Made by a program: the position numbers and the translations under genes. The notes under the pieces were generated by a model. That model was not told where the DNA came from. It searched no databases and saw nothing but the letters and a program-made list of their open reading frames with translations. Source: JASEGV01 sp947085405 (lineage in GTDB: Bacteria; Bacteroidota; Ignavibacteria; UBA10030; BY39). From it: a stretch of DNA of 64,000 nucleotides. Below, in pieces: positions 1 through 8,512 of this stretch (within the stretch, counting starts at the first letter, position 1; the number at the start of each line of letters is the position of its first letter). The DNA is taken from positions 1 to 64,000 of the forward strand of contig CAMTWO010000035.1 of the NCBI GenBank assembly GCA_947085405.1, in the 5' to 3' direction.

Positions 1-277
1 AAATCCCCGCCTGCCTCAACGAATTCGCAGAGGCGGGCAGGCCTCTCTTACGAAGAGAGGGACTTGCTGAATCTGAGTTCAATTCTCCCCTTCTCTTTTT
101 AAGAGAAGGGGCAGGGGATGAGTTCCGATAGTTATCACACAGTCTCTTTAGTGAGGTGCTAACAGCCAAGAATAATATTGACAAACTGTTTCAACAGTTT
201 CTTAATAAGCTGTTCATATTTTTGTTGAAATAGGCTTGCGGAAGACAGCAGTAGATTACCAAAAAACTATTCAATAA
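1..277. repeat. Palindrome-rich intergenic segment
   Basis: No gene is visible. Three hairpin-forming palindromes lie in a row. One has a 9-bp stem with a single G-T pair (9-17 with 30-38). One has a perfect 8-bp stem with a 3-nt loop (42-49 with 53-60). One has a perfect 11-bp stem with a TTT loop (87-97 with 101-111). The third palindrome and its flank up to base 127 recur in inverted orientation at 37752-37792, so it belongs to a dispersed repeat family. The rest (128-277) shows nothing recognisable. It lies downstream of a minus-strand operon, so one hairpin could end transcription, but none lies directly behind the stop codon. Confidence 0.7.
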
Positions 278-1591
278 TTAAATACTTTTTAATGCTGTCT
301 TCAAGTCGTGAATTATATCTCCCAGCTTTTCAATACCAACTGAGAGGCGGATACCGCCCGGATCGATTCCCTTTTTAATCTGTTCCTCCGGAGGTATTGC
401 TGCGTGTGTCATTGAACTGGGGTGTTCTACAAGTGTGCGAATCATTCCCAAACTAACAGCTAATGTAATTGAGTAAGCTTGTTTTGCTAAGATGTTTATA
501 AACTTTTCACCCCGATCTCTGCGTTGTTTTGGAGTTTTACCTTTGAATGCAAAAAATAATAAAACACCCGGTGCAAAGTTACCATCGTAATCATACATTT
601 GCCGGCGGGCTAAAGCCGATTGTGGAAACGAATCTAAACCGGGATACCGCACATAATCGATACGCGGGTCGCGCTCTAAAAACTTTGCTACTTCAAGTGC
701 AGTCCCCATCGCTTGTTTAAAACGGATTGGTAAACTCGGTAAACCATAAACCATAATGGGCCAGGCACTTTTTGCCGCAAGCGAACCGCCAAAATCTTTC
801 CGGTACATCAGCAATAAATCGTAACTCCATCTCGGTCCTACTACTACACCCCCCATATCTGTTCCGAAACCTGTAATTCCTTTCGTGAGCGACTCAACCA
901 CGAAATCGGCTCCAAGTTCAAGCGGACGCTGGCAATAAGGAGTTGCAAAAGTATTATCTATTACAACAAATATTTTTCTTGACTTCGTACGTTTTTTGTT
1001 GGCTTCTGTAACAATTTTTATTATCGCTGGTATGTCAATTATATCAAGAGTCGGGTTCACAGGCGTTTCGAAGTAAATAACACGTGTATTAGAATCAATC
1101 TCCTTTTTTAAATTAACCGTGTTTATCAAGTCCACAAATTTTGTGTTTATATTATAGCGTGGGTACCAGTTGGTAAGCAGCGAGTATGTACAGCCATAAA
1201 GAATATTGTGTGCAATTATATTGTCGCCAACACCCGTGAGACAGCCAAGTATTGCCGAGATAGCTGCCATACCGGTGCTGAAAGTTACAGCCGATTCGCC
1301 TTTTTCTGCAACGGCTAAATTTTCTTCCAACAATTCCTTGTTTGGTTCACCTAAACGGTCGTAGATGTAAATGGGGGCGCAGGATTCAATTTTTTGGTCG
1401 CCGCTGTGATGTGCAAATTCCATAAAACCCTGAGCGCCGCGTTTTGTTGTATCGAGTCGGAATGTTGCAGATGATGAAATCGGCGGTATCACGTGGTGGT
1501 TATAATCCCATTTCTTACTTATGGATTTACCATAAATAAGCTGTGTTTCCATAGCATATTTGCTTTTACTTTTTGGTTTCTTGATTTTCAT
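278..1591 (-). CDS. Cys/Met metabolism PLP-dependent enzyme (gamma-lyase / O-acetylhomoserine sulfhydrylase type)
   Basis: The 437-aa product is a cytoplasmic PLP enzyme of the cystathionine gamma-synthase/lyase fold. The sequence shows the substrate-loop motif around YDRLGEPN, the FSTGMAAISA cofactor-binding segment, VIDNTFATPYCQRP and the PLP-lysine motif ESLTKGITG. Family members cleave or make C-S bonds of methionine, cystathionine, homocysteine or O-acylhomoserine; sequence alone does not separate these. I chose the ATG at 1591 because AGAGG lies 7 nt upstream; a TTG 24 nt further up is also open. It is the last gene of a minus-strand operon with alanine dehydrogenase and a CoA-transferase-like protein, which favours a degradative role such as methionine gamma-lyase. 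The lysine-rich N-terminal tail (KIKKPKSKSK) is unusual. Confidence 0.88.
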   Translation of the reverse strand: MKIKKPKSKSKYAMETQLIYGKSISKKWDYNHHVIPPISSSATFRLDTTKRGAQGFMEFAHHSGDQKIESCAPIYIYDRLGEPNKELLEENLAVAEKGESAVTFSTGMAAISAILGCLTGVGDNIIAHNILYGCTYSLLTNWYPRYNINTKFVDLINTVNLKKEIDSNTRVIYFETPVNPTLDIIDIPAIIKIVTEANKKRTKSRKIFVVIDNTFATPYCQRPLELGADFVVESLTKGITGFGTDMGGVVVGPRWSYDLLLMYRKDFGGSLAAKSAWPIMVYGLPSLPIRFKQAMGTALEVAKFLERDPRIDYVRYPGLDSFPQSALARRQMYDYDGNFAPGVLLFFAFKGKTPKQRRDRGEKFINILAKQAYSITLAVSLGMIRTLVEHPSSMTHAAIPPEEQIKKGIDPGGIRLSVGIEKLGDIIHDLKTALKSI

Positions 1592-1604
1592 CGTTTTGCC
1601 TCTT

Positions 1605-2627
1605 TTAATGTTCAAGATGTTCTAAAATCTGTGTATAATTTCTCCGTTTCGGAATCGGTTCATCAACTGTTTTTTGTACTTGCGAACATGTAAAGTTATT
1701 ACACCGAACCCAATTAAAAATATCAGAGTTGTGCCAAATTTTTGAGAAACTGAAATTTGCATTACGGAGATTTCCGCATTCATTTTTTAAGGCGCTGCAA
1801 ATTTGAACTTTCCCCGTTGCACTGATAAAGGCAAAAGTTTTGCCGCCTAAACACCAGTGTCCGATTCTCGACCTTTCGTTGTTGCACGACTCTTTAACAT
1901 CATGATCCTCGTCTTCTATGTGCTTGATTCCATAACGAACGCATTGTGGCGAAAAATACATTTCATCGGGTAACAGTCGCTTTTGCCTGGCTATCCACAT
2001 TATAACAGCCTCTTTATCAAATTGATTAATATCTTTCTTCTTTTTTGATTTAATATCAGAATTTACTAAATGAAAGTAAATACCTCTTGCATTTTTTCTT
2101 ACTGCGAAATCAATTTCATAAGCAATTTCACGTTCATCAAATTTGTTTATAGGAAGCCCTAATTGAATTTCAAATCCGTCGTGTTTTACTTCGGTGAGCA
2201 ATTTTTGAAGCGCCAAAAATTCTTCGGACTGTTCAAAACCGTGTTCGATGCTTTCCTTAATTTTATTATTTACTAAAATGCGAATGCTTTTTGTTCCAAT
2301 CGTTCTGAGTACGTTTCTAAAATCCTTGTTTAGTTTATCGCCGGTGGTCTCTACTATCATTTTCAAGCCGATGGAATTTCCGTAAAGAATAATGTCGATT
2401 ATATCCGGACGATCCAGCGGGTCGCACGGCGGGTTTCCTTCATAATTTGAAGCGAGCACAACTATAGGACGCGACAGTTCTGCAATGCTGTCTAAAACAG
2501 CAAAAGATTCTTTTGTTGTAAATGGTTCTACGCCGGTTTTATTCTTGAAGCAATTACACGATACTTCCCAAATGATTAAGCGTGGTTTATAATCAAGAGG
2601 ATTGATATTTTCGAATGAGTAACGCAT
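1605..2627 (-). CDS. Radical-SAM/SPASM-like protein with a degraded cluster motif
   Basis: The 340-aa protein has the layout of radical SAM/SPASM proteins that begin with WEVTRAC. It has an LIIWEV strand (residues 17-22), a PCDPLDRPDIIDII segment that matches the usual GGDPL.RPD region, and a cysteine-rich C-terminus with GHWCLGGK, VQICSA and CNNFTC. The CxxxCxxC motif that binds the 4Fe-4S cluster is not intact. Aligned on WEV, only the first position is Cys (C26); the other two are K30 and V33. The glycine-rich SAM motif is also changed (ASNYEGNPP). The gene starts 4 nt after the preceding CoA-transferase-like gene and ends 13 nt before the PLP enzyme, so it is cotranscribed. It may be a radical-SAM fold kept for binding or for a non-radical job. 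Function unknown. Confidence 0.72.
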   Translation of the reverse strand: MRYSFENINPLDYKPRLIIWEVSCNCFKNKTGVEPFTTKESFAVLDSIAELSRPIVVLASNYEGNPPCDPLDRPDIIDIILYGNSIGLKMIVETTGDKLNKDFRNVLRTIGTKSIRILVNNKIKESIEHGFEQSEEFLALQKLLTEVKHDGFEIQLGLPINKFDEREIAYEIDFAVRKNARGIYFHLVNSDIKSKKKKDINQFDKEAVIMWIARQKRLLPDEMYFSPQCVRYGIKHIEDEDHDVKESCNNERSRIGHWCLGGKTFAFISATGKVQICSALKNECGNLRNANFSFSKIWHNSDIFNWVRCNNFTCSQVQKTVDEPIPKRRNYTQILEHLEH

Positions 2628-2631
2628 TATT

Positions 2632-3969
2632 TCATCTCAATTTATTATTTATAGATGGTATATATTTTTGCTGTAAAGCATACTCTTCCAACTCATCTCT
2701 GAATTTCGGATGAGCAATATTAATAAGTGCCTGAACTCTTTCGCGCACCGTTCGTCCATACAAATCAGCGACTCCATATTCTGTAACTACATAATGTACA
2801 TCGCCGCGCGATGTTGTAACGCCTGCACCCGGAGTTAATTGTGCAGCGATACGTGAAATTGTATTCTCTTTCGCCGTCGATGGTAATGCAATAATTGGTT
2901 TGCCATCTTCACTGCGTGCAGCACCACGTATAAAATCCAACTGTCCGCCATAACCGCTGTAGAATTTTGACCCCATCGAATCGGCACACACTTGTCCTGT
3001 AAGGTCAACCTGAATAGCCGAATTGATTGCTACCATTTTTCTGTTTTTTGCAATGATAAACGGATCGTTCACATAATGTGACGGATGGAACTCGAAACGC
3101 GGATTATCATCTAAAAATTCAAACAAAGATTTCGTACCTAACACGAACGATGAAATTATTTTTCCTGCATGCAAAGTTTTCCGCTCGTTTGTAATTACAC
3201 CTTCATCAATTAGTTTGATGGCACCGTCCGAAAACATTTCGGTGTGCATTCCTAAATGCTTCTTGCCGTGTAAAAATCTTAAAACCGCATCAGGAATCGC
3301 TCCGATGCCGAGTTGCAAAGTCGATTCGTCTTCTATCATATTGGCAATGTTTTCGCCAATTTTCTGATAGACTTCTGCTTCATCGGGTGAAATGTCAGCA
3401 TCAACCTGAGGCAATTCTTTTATTGGAACATCGGTTTCAATGCAAGCCGCAAATTTATCGACGTGTATGAATGCATCGCCTAAGGTTCGCGGCATATTCG
3501 GATTTATTTGTGCGATGATATATTTAGCTACTTCGGTGGCGGGTTTTGTTGTTTCGATTCCAACGCCGAAGCTACAAAAGCCATGTTCATCGGGAGGTGA
3601 AACGTGAATCAGTGCAACATCAATCGGCAGTTTACGACGGTAAAATAAGTGTGGTATTTCCGAAAGAAATATTGGAGTCCAATCGGCTCGTCCTTCATGC
3701 ACGGCAGTCCGAACATTTTTGCCTATGAACAAAGCATTATGCCGGAAGTGTCCTTCGTATTGTGGCTCAACATATTTTGTTTTTCCTACCGTTAAGATGT
3801 GTACAACTTCTACGTTCTCAAGTTCTTGATAACGTTCGCACATTGCATTAACTAATACTTCGGGTGTTGCACAACCGGGATGAACGTAAACACGGGAATT
3901 GGATTTAATTAAATCTACAGCTTCTATAGGCGATTTAATTTTAGATTTATATTTTTCTAACCAGCGCAT
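2632..3969 (-). CDS. Acetyl-CoA hydrolase/transferase family (4-hydroxybutyrate CoA-transferase-like)
   Basis: The 445-aa protein fits the two-domain acetyl-CoA hydrolase/CoA-transferase family (Cat1/AbfT type), which moves CoA between acetyl-CoA and a carboxylic acid. The motif QLGIGAIPDAV is followed by GMHTEMFSDG (residues 240-249). In this family a glutamate forms the CoA thioester intermediate, and E244 is the candidate. A glycine-rich GYGGQLDFIRGAARS segment near residue 345 is the usual CoA-binding part. The start ATG has no clear Shine-Dalgarno and lies 5 nt after the stop of alanine dehydrogenase, suggesting translational coupling. In an operon with alanine dehydrogenase it probably serves short-chain acid handling during amino acid breakdown. 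The true acceptor cannot be read from the sequence. Confidence 0.88.
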   Translation of the reverse strand: MRWLEKYKSKIKSPIEAVDLIKSNSRVYVHPGCATPEVLVNAMCERYQELENVEVVHILTVGKTKYVEPQYEGHFRHNALFIGKNVRTAVHEGRADWTPIFLSEIPHLFYRRKLPIDVALIHVSPPDEHGFCSFGVGIETTKPATEVAKYIIAQINPNMPRTLGDAFIHVDKFAACIETDVPIKELPQVDADISPDEAEVYQKIGENIANMIEDESTLQLGIGAIPDAVLRFLHGKKHLGMHTEMFSDGAIKLIDEGVITNERKTLHAGKIISSFVLGTKSLFEFLDDNPRFEFHPSHYVNDPFIIAKNRKMVAINSAIQVDLTGQVCADSMGSKFYSGYGGQLDFIRGAARSEDGKPIIALPSTAKENTISRIAAQLTPGAGVTTSRGDVHYVVTEYGVADLYGRTVRERVQALINIAHPKFRDELEEYALQQKYIPSINNKLR

Positions 3970-3974
3970 TTTTT

Positions 3975-5090
3975 TTATTTGATTGATTCTATTTTCCGAT
4001 ATTCAACGTCAAACCGTTTTGCTATTGAATCGTGTGTGCAAAATCCCTTATAAGTGCAAATTCCTTTTCTAAAGCCCGCATTCTCTTCGATAGTTTTTTC
4101 AAATCCACTTTCCACGATTTGTTGAATGTAAGGGAGTAAGCTGTTTGTTAAAGCGTAAGTCGCAGTGCGGGCAACGTTCGCCGGCATATTCGGAACGCAA
4201 TAATGAATAACATTGTGCAGAACATAAACCGGATTTTCTAAAGTTGTGGGGCGGCTTGTTTCTATACAACCACCTTGGTCAATTGACACGTCAATTATCA
4301 CTGAACCGGGCTTCATAGATTTTACCATTTCTTCGGAGACTAAATGAGGAGTTCGCTCGCCTTTAATCAGCACGGCGCCAACCAGTACATCTGCAAATTG
4401 TAAAGCTTTTTTTATGTTGTATTCGTTCACCAATCCTGTAACTACGTTATAATTTAAACGATGCTCTAAAAGTCGTAACCTGTCTAACGTTCTGTCTAAT
4501 ACAATAGTTTGTGCACCACATCCCAAAGCCATTCGGGCTGCCGAGTATCCAACAGTTCCCGCTCCAAGAATTACAACTGAAGCCGGCGGCACTGCAGTTA
4601 CACCGCCTAACAAAATACCACGACCTTTGTTGTTACTTTCTAAATAACGACTCGCTATCTGAATACACATCTGACCAGCTATTTCACTCATCGCTTGTAA
4701 AATTGGCAGCTTGCCTTTCTCATCTTCTAATAGTTCAATGGCAACAGCGCATATTTGTTTCTGCATTAAAAGTTCTGTGATTTTCGGTTTTGCAACTGCG
4801 AGATGCAATGCTGTGATTAATACTTGTGAATCGTGCATTTGTTCAAGGTCGTTTTCGGTGGGTGGGGCGACTTTTAAAATTATATCCGATCTCCCGTAAA
4901 CTTCGTCTTTTGTATAAACTAATTTGGCGCCGACTTCTTCGTATTTCTGGTTGCTAAAGTGGGCTGCTTCGCCTGCATCTTTTTCGATATAAATGTTTGA
5001 ACCTGAAGAAATTAGTGAGTGGACTGCTGCGGGGGTTAATGCGACTCGTAGTTCGCGCTTTGTGTCTTCTTTTAAAATTCCGATATTCAT
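3975..5090 (-). CDS. ald: Alanine dehydrogenase
   Basis: The 371-aa protein catalyses reversible NAD-dependent deamination of L-alanine to pyruvate and ammonia. It begins with the family's MNIGILKE.K..E.RVALTP segment. It carries the NAD-binding motif VVILGAGTVGYSAARMA and the C-terminal VPNMPANVARTATYALTN stretch, and its length equals the family norm. I chose the ATG at 5090 because AGAGAG lies 6 nt upstream; a TTG 21 nt further up would add seven residues not seen in the family. It is the first gene of a four-gene minus-strand operon. About 200 bp of AT-rich sequence separates it from rsmI and probably holds the promoter, but no clear -35/-10 pair was found. Confidence 0.95.
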   Translation of the reverse strand: MNIGILKEDTKRELRVALTPAAVHSLISSGSNIYIEKDAGEAAHFSNQKYEEVGAKLVYTKDEVYGRSDIILKVAPPTENDLEQMHDSQVLITALHLAVAKPKITELLMQKQICAVAIELLEDEKGKLPILQAMSEIAGQMCIQIASRYLESNNKGRGILLGGVTAVPPASVVILGAGTVGYSAARMALGCGAQTIVLDRTLDRLRLLEHRLNYNVVTGLVNEYNIKKALQFADVLVGAVLIKGERTPHLVSEEMVKSMKPGSVIIDVSIDQGGCIETSRPTTLENPVYVLHNVIHYCVPNMPANVARTATYALTNSLLPYIQQIVESGFEKTIEENAGFRKGICTYKGFCTHDSIAKRFDVEYRKIESIK

Positions 5091-5319
5091 TTTTTGCTCT
5101 CTAATTTTCAAAGAATTTAATCATTATTGGTTGTAAATTGATAGTTGAAGTCCTCTTATATTTGTCAATTTATATGCCAAACGATTAATAATTTGAAGTG
5201 CGTTTTAACTCTTTTAAAAGTGGAAAATATAGATATTATATTTATTCAATTCCCAATAATTCAAAAGGAATTTACAAAATTATCAATATTGAAACGCTGT
5301 TGAAATTTTCAATTACCGG

Positions 5320-6012
5320 TTAAACGTTTTCAGTCCCTTTTACGACTAAAACGAACTCGCCCTTAATAGATTTTGAAGAAAAATAGTTCAACGCATCTGA
5401 TAGTGTTCCGCGAAAAATTTCTTCAAATTTTTTTGTTATCTCGCGTGCAACAGCTACCTGCCTGTCGCCAAAAGTTTCCTGCAATTGCTGAAGTGTTTTT
5501 AAGATGCGGTGGGGCGATTCATATAAAATTAGCGTGCGGCTCTCCGCTTTGAGTTGTTCGAGTTTTGTTCTGCGTCCCTTTTTGTGTGGAAGAAATCCTT
5601 CGAATACAAATCCGTCGGTTGGAAGTCCGCTTACAACCAAAGCCGCTAACAACGCCGATGCCCCCGGAATTGGAATGATGTTTATGCCATTATCGATTGC
5701 GGCTCGCACTAATCGGTAAGCCGGATCGGAAATTCCCGGAGTTCCTGCATCCGAAACGATTGCGATTGATGAACCACTTTTCAACGCTTCAATAAGTTCA
5801 GGAGTTCTTTTTGCTTCGTTGAACTGAAAGTAGCTGATTAGTTCTTTTTGAATGGAGTAATGGTCGAGTAAGATTTTTGTTTTGCGCGTGTCCTCGGCGG
5901 CTATTAAATCAACACCGCTTAAAATTTTTACTGCACGAAAAGTAATATCTTCCAGGTTGCCAATCGGAGTTGATACAATGTATAAAGTGCCGGGTTGGAT
6001 TTCTTCAGGCAT
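5320..6012 (-). CDS. rsmI: 16S rRNA (cytidine-1402 2'-O)-methyltransferase
   Basis: The 230-aa protein of the tetrapyrrole methylase fold uses SAM to methylate the ribose of C1402 in the decoding centre of 16S rRNA. Diagnostic segments are GTLYIVSTPIGNLEDITFRA at the N-terminus, AEDTRKTKILLDHY, the SAM-binding SDAGTPGISDPAYRLV and PGASALLAALVVSGLPTDGFVFEGFLP. Many bacterial RsmI proteins are about 280 aa with an extra C-terminal domain. This one ends at about residue 230, so it has only the catalytic domain, a form I believe is common in related lineages. Its start lies 3 nt downstream of the nadE stop, so the two genes are cotranscribed. Confidence 0.94.
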   Translation of the reverse strand: MPEEIQPGTLYIVSTPIGNLEDITFRAVKILSGVDLIAAEDTRKTKILLDHYSIQKELISYFQFNEAKRTPELIEALKSGSSIAIVSDAGTPGISDPAYRLVRAAIDNGINIIPIPGASALLAALVVSGLPTDGFVFEGFLPHKKGRRTKLEQLKAESRTLILYESPHRILKTLQQLQETFGDRQVAVAREITKKFEEIFRGTLSDALNYFSSKSIKGEFVLVVKGTENV

Positions 6013-6015
6013 AAT

Positions 6016-6777
6016 TTAACCCGGTAGTTTTGCAATTAAAGGTAACCGCCGTTTGAATTCGTGCTTCGAAATTCGCAGCCGAACTTTATTAATAAAATCT
6101 TTTTCAAAACCGGCAGCCACAAGTTCTTCATCGGTTTTCCGGTTATCATTCATCTCGACCAAAAGTTTATCAACCTCTTTGTATAAAAAACCCAACTCGC
6201 CTTCGTCGGTTTGTCCTGTCCACAAATCGGCGGTAGGTATTTTCGCGATTATGTTTTCAGGAACTCCTATTTTTTTTGCTAAATCCCAGATTTGAGTTTT
6301 ATACAAATCGCCGAGTGGATTAATTGCCGAGGCAGTGTCGCCATAAAGAGTTCCATAACCGAGAAGTATTTCGGTTTTGTTGCTCGTTCCGATGACGAGC
6401 GAATTTTCTTTTGCTGATAAATCATAAAGAACAATCATACGCACACGGGCGGCGATGTTGCCGAGTCGCAGCCGGCTCATCTCCGGATCAAATTTGAGAT
6501 ATTCATCTACCATTGGAGTTATATCAATTGTTTGATTTCTTATACCAAGTTTATTGATTACCAGTTGTGCATCTGCGATACTCACGGGCGAGCTTGTTTT
6601 GTATGGCAGAACTACGCCAAAAACATTTTCTTTGCCTAAAGCTTCAACAGCTAAATAAGCTGAAACTGCCGAATCGACTCCACCGGAAATTCCGATAATT
6701 GCTTTCTTAAATCCGGCTTTTGTAACTTCTGCATTTAAAAAGTTGACTAAATATTTATGAATTTCTTTTATATCCAT
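6016..6777 (-). CDS. nadE: Ammonia-dependent NAD+ synthetase
   Basis: The 253-aa protein makes NAD from deamido-NAD, ATP and ammonia in the last step of NAD synthesis. The N-type ATP pyrophosphatase motif GISGGVDSA lies near residue 30, and VIGTSNKTEILLGYGTLYGD is the second signature. There is no glutaminase (nitrilase) domain, so free ammonia is the nitrogen donor. I chose the ATG at 6777 because the reading frame before it encodes a low-complexity Gln/Lys tail not typical of the family. A longer start at 6831 is open but unlikely. It is followed 3 nt later by rsmI. Confidence 0.93.
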   Translation of the reverse strand: MDIKEIHKYLVNFLNAEVTKAGFKKAIIGISGGVDSAVSAYLAVEALGKENVFGVVLPYKTSSPVSIADAQLVINKLGIRNQTIDITPMVDEYLKFDPEMSRLRLGNIAARVRMIVLYDLSAKENSLVIGTSNKTEILLGYGTLYGDTASAINPLGDLYKTQIWDLAKKIGVPENIIAKIPTADLWTGQTDEGELGFLYKEVDKLLVEMNDNRKTDEELVAAGFEKDFINKVRLRISKHEFKRRLPLIAKLPG

Positions 6778-7008
6778 CTTTTTTTGTTTTAATTTAACTA
6801 ATTGATTTGTTGTTTGCAATTGCTTCTGCAATGAATTTTTTGTAAATTTCTCACAATATAAATAATTGGTTTTTGGTTATTAGGTATAAGTTATAGTTTT
6901 TTAGTTGATAGTTTTTAGTTCATGAAACCACTAAACTACAACGAGTAACCAATTAACCAAAACCAAGAACCATAAACTACTAACTATTTTTCAACTTAGT
7001 TATTAGTC

Positions 7009-7062
7009 ATAAATCTCCGCCAAAGGCGGATCAGCCTCTGGCTGAATAAATCATAAATCAAA
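7009..7062. repeat. Two short palindromes followed by CATAAATC repeats
   Basis: Directly upstream of the asparaginase start lie two abutting palindromes, TCCGCC-AAA-GGCGGA (7016-7030) and TCAGCC-TCT-GGCTGA (7031-7045). They are flanked by copies of the short unit CATAAATC. The same AT-rich unit is repeated just before the ATG of the CoA-transferase gene at 37910. The preceding 6832-7008 is AT-rich with loosely repeated AACCAA/AACTA units and holds no gene. Confidence 0.65.
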
Positions 7063-7063
7063 A

Positions 7064-7972
7064 ATGCTATCACTCATAGTTCATGGCGGTGCGTGGGACA
7101 TACCCAACGAATTAATCGAATCGCATAAAAACGGAGTTTCAAAAGCGCTTCAAATCGGCTGGGATATTTTGCGGAACGGCGGCTCGGCTATTGATGCCGT
7201 CGAAAATGCAGTTAATTATTTAGAAAACGATACCACTTTCGATGCGGGCAGAGGTTCGCACTTGAATGCTGAAGGGAATATTGAACTCGATGCAAGTATT
7301 ATGAACGGCAAAACTTTTCGCTGCGGTTCGGTGGGGGCTGTTAAAAATGTGCGAAACCCTATTTCGCTCTGCCGGAAAATTATGGACGAAAGCGAACATA
7401 TATTTCTGGTCGGCACCGGAGCCGAAAAGTTTGCTAACGAACACGGCATCGCTCTTTGCTCACCCGACGATTTACTGATCGAGCGGGAAGTTTTAAAATG
7501 GAAGGGCATTCAAGGTAAAAAAGATTTTTCTACGAAGGACGCTTTCAAATTTCACATAGCTTCCGATACTGTCGGTGCCGTTGCTATGGATTCAGAAGGA
7601 ATAATTTGTGCAGGCACATCAACAGGCGGAACTTTCAACAAACATCCGGGACGCGTTGGCGATTCTCCGTTAATCGGCTGCGGAACTTATGCCGATAACT
7701 CGGTCGGCGGCGTTTCAACAACCGGCTGGGGCGAAGCGATGATAAAAGTAGTTATGGCTAAAACCGTTATCGATTTGATGGAGTTCAACGGAGGCAATCC
7801 TCAGGATGCCGCAGAAAAAGGAATTGAAATTTTAGCCCGCAAGGCAGATGGTTATGGCGGGCTGATCGCACTCAATACTAAAGGCGAGTTTGGTATCGCA
7901 TTCAATACACCACGTATGGCGCGGGCATTCATTAACTCGCACACAAATACACCACAAATTCTTATCATATAA
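7064..7972 (+). CDS. Isoaspartyl peptidase/L-asparaginase (Ntn hydrolase)
   Basis: The 302-aa protein belongs to the plant-type asparaginase family, made as a precursor that cuts itself to expose an N-terminal threonine. The expected nucleophile is T169 in HIASDTVGAVAMD. The usual residue before it is Gly, but here it is Asp. Other signatures are the N-terminal LIVHGGAW, the NPI.LC..IM segment, and GDSPLIGCGTYAD with STTGWGEA for substrate binding. It probably removes isoaspartyl dipeptides and hydrolyses asparagine. No signal peptide is visible, so it should be cytoplasmic. It is followed 14 nt later by a TPR lipoprotein gene and is probably cotranscribed with it. Confidence 0.9.
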   Translation: MLSLIVHGGAWDIPNELIESHKNGVSKALQIGWDILRNGGSAIDAVENAVNYLENDTTFDAGRGSHLNAEGNIELDASIMNGKTFRCGSVGAVKNVRNPISLCRKIMDESEHIFLVGTGAEKFANEHGIALCSPDDLLIEREVLKWKGIQGKKDFSTKDAFKFHIASDTVGAVAMDSEGIICAGTSTGGTFNKHPGRVGDSPLIGCGTYADNSVGGVSTTGWGEAMIKVVMAKTVIDLMEFNGGNPQDAAEKGIEILARKADGYGGLIALNTKGEFGIAFNTPRMARAFINSHTNTPQILII

Positions 7973-7986
7973 TAGGAGTAAAACAA

Positions 7987-8505
7987 ATGAAACATATTTT
8001 ATCCACAGCATTGCTATTAACTTTTGCGTTAACCTTATTATCTTGCAGTCGCGTGTCCGAAGAGGAACTGTGGAAATCATCTGAAACTTTATTGCAGGAA
8101 CAAAAAAATGCTGAGGCAATTGAAAAATTAAAAGAGATTGTAAAAGAACACCCGAAGGGGCAGAAATCTTCGGAAGCACAGTTATTAATTGCTACAATTT
8201 ATAATAACGATTTGCACGATTTTGAAAAAGCAATTGCTGAGTATAAAAAATTTGTTGAGTTGTTTCCGGACGATCTACAAGTACCTAAAGCAATGTTTTT
8301 GATTGGATTTGTTTATAATAACCAACTTCATAGTTTTGACAGTGCAAAAATTGCATACGAAGCGTTTTTAGAAAAATTTCCTCATCACGAACTTGCACCT
8401 TCGGCACAGATGGAAATTCAAACTCTCGGCAAATCGCCTGAAGAGTTGATCCAACCGGAAGTAGCTATGATACCTGAAACTAAAGAAACAAAAAAGAAAA
8501 AATGA
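7987..8505 (+). CDS. TPR-repeat lipoprotein (BamD/YbgF-like)
   Basis: The 172-aa precursor starts with a lipoprotein signal peptide whose lipobox is LLSC at residues 16-19, so it should be anchored to a membrane by a lipidated Cys19. The mature part has tetratricopeptide repeats with the pattern EAIEKLKEIVKEHP, KAIAEYKKFVELFPDD and SAKIAYEAFLEKFPHH, as in BamD/YbgF-like outer-membrane scaffold proteins. It is shorter than BamD (about 240 aa), and its lysine-rich tail (KETKKKK) is low complexity. The start has AGGAG 8 nt upstream. Its partner is unknown; the DUF58 gene follows 7 nt later. Confidence 0.82.
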   Translation: MKHILSTALLLTFALTLLSCSRVSEEELWKSSETLLQEQKNAEAIEKLKEIVKEHPKGQKSSEAQLLIATIYNNDLHDFEKAIAEYKKFVELFPDDLQVPKAMFLIGFVYNNQLHSFDSAKIAYEAFLEKFPHHELAPSAQMEIQTLGKSPEELIQPEVAMIPETKETKKKK

Positions 8506-8512
8506 GCTTCGG

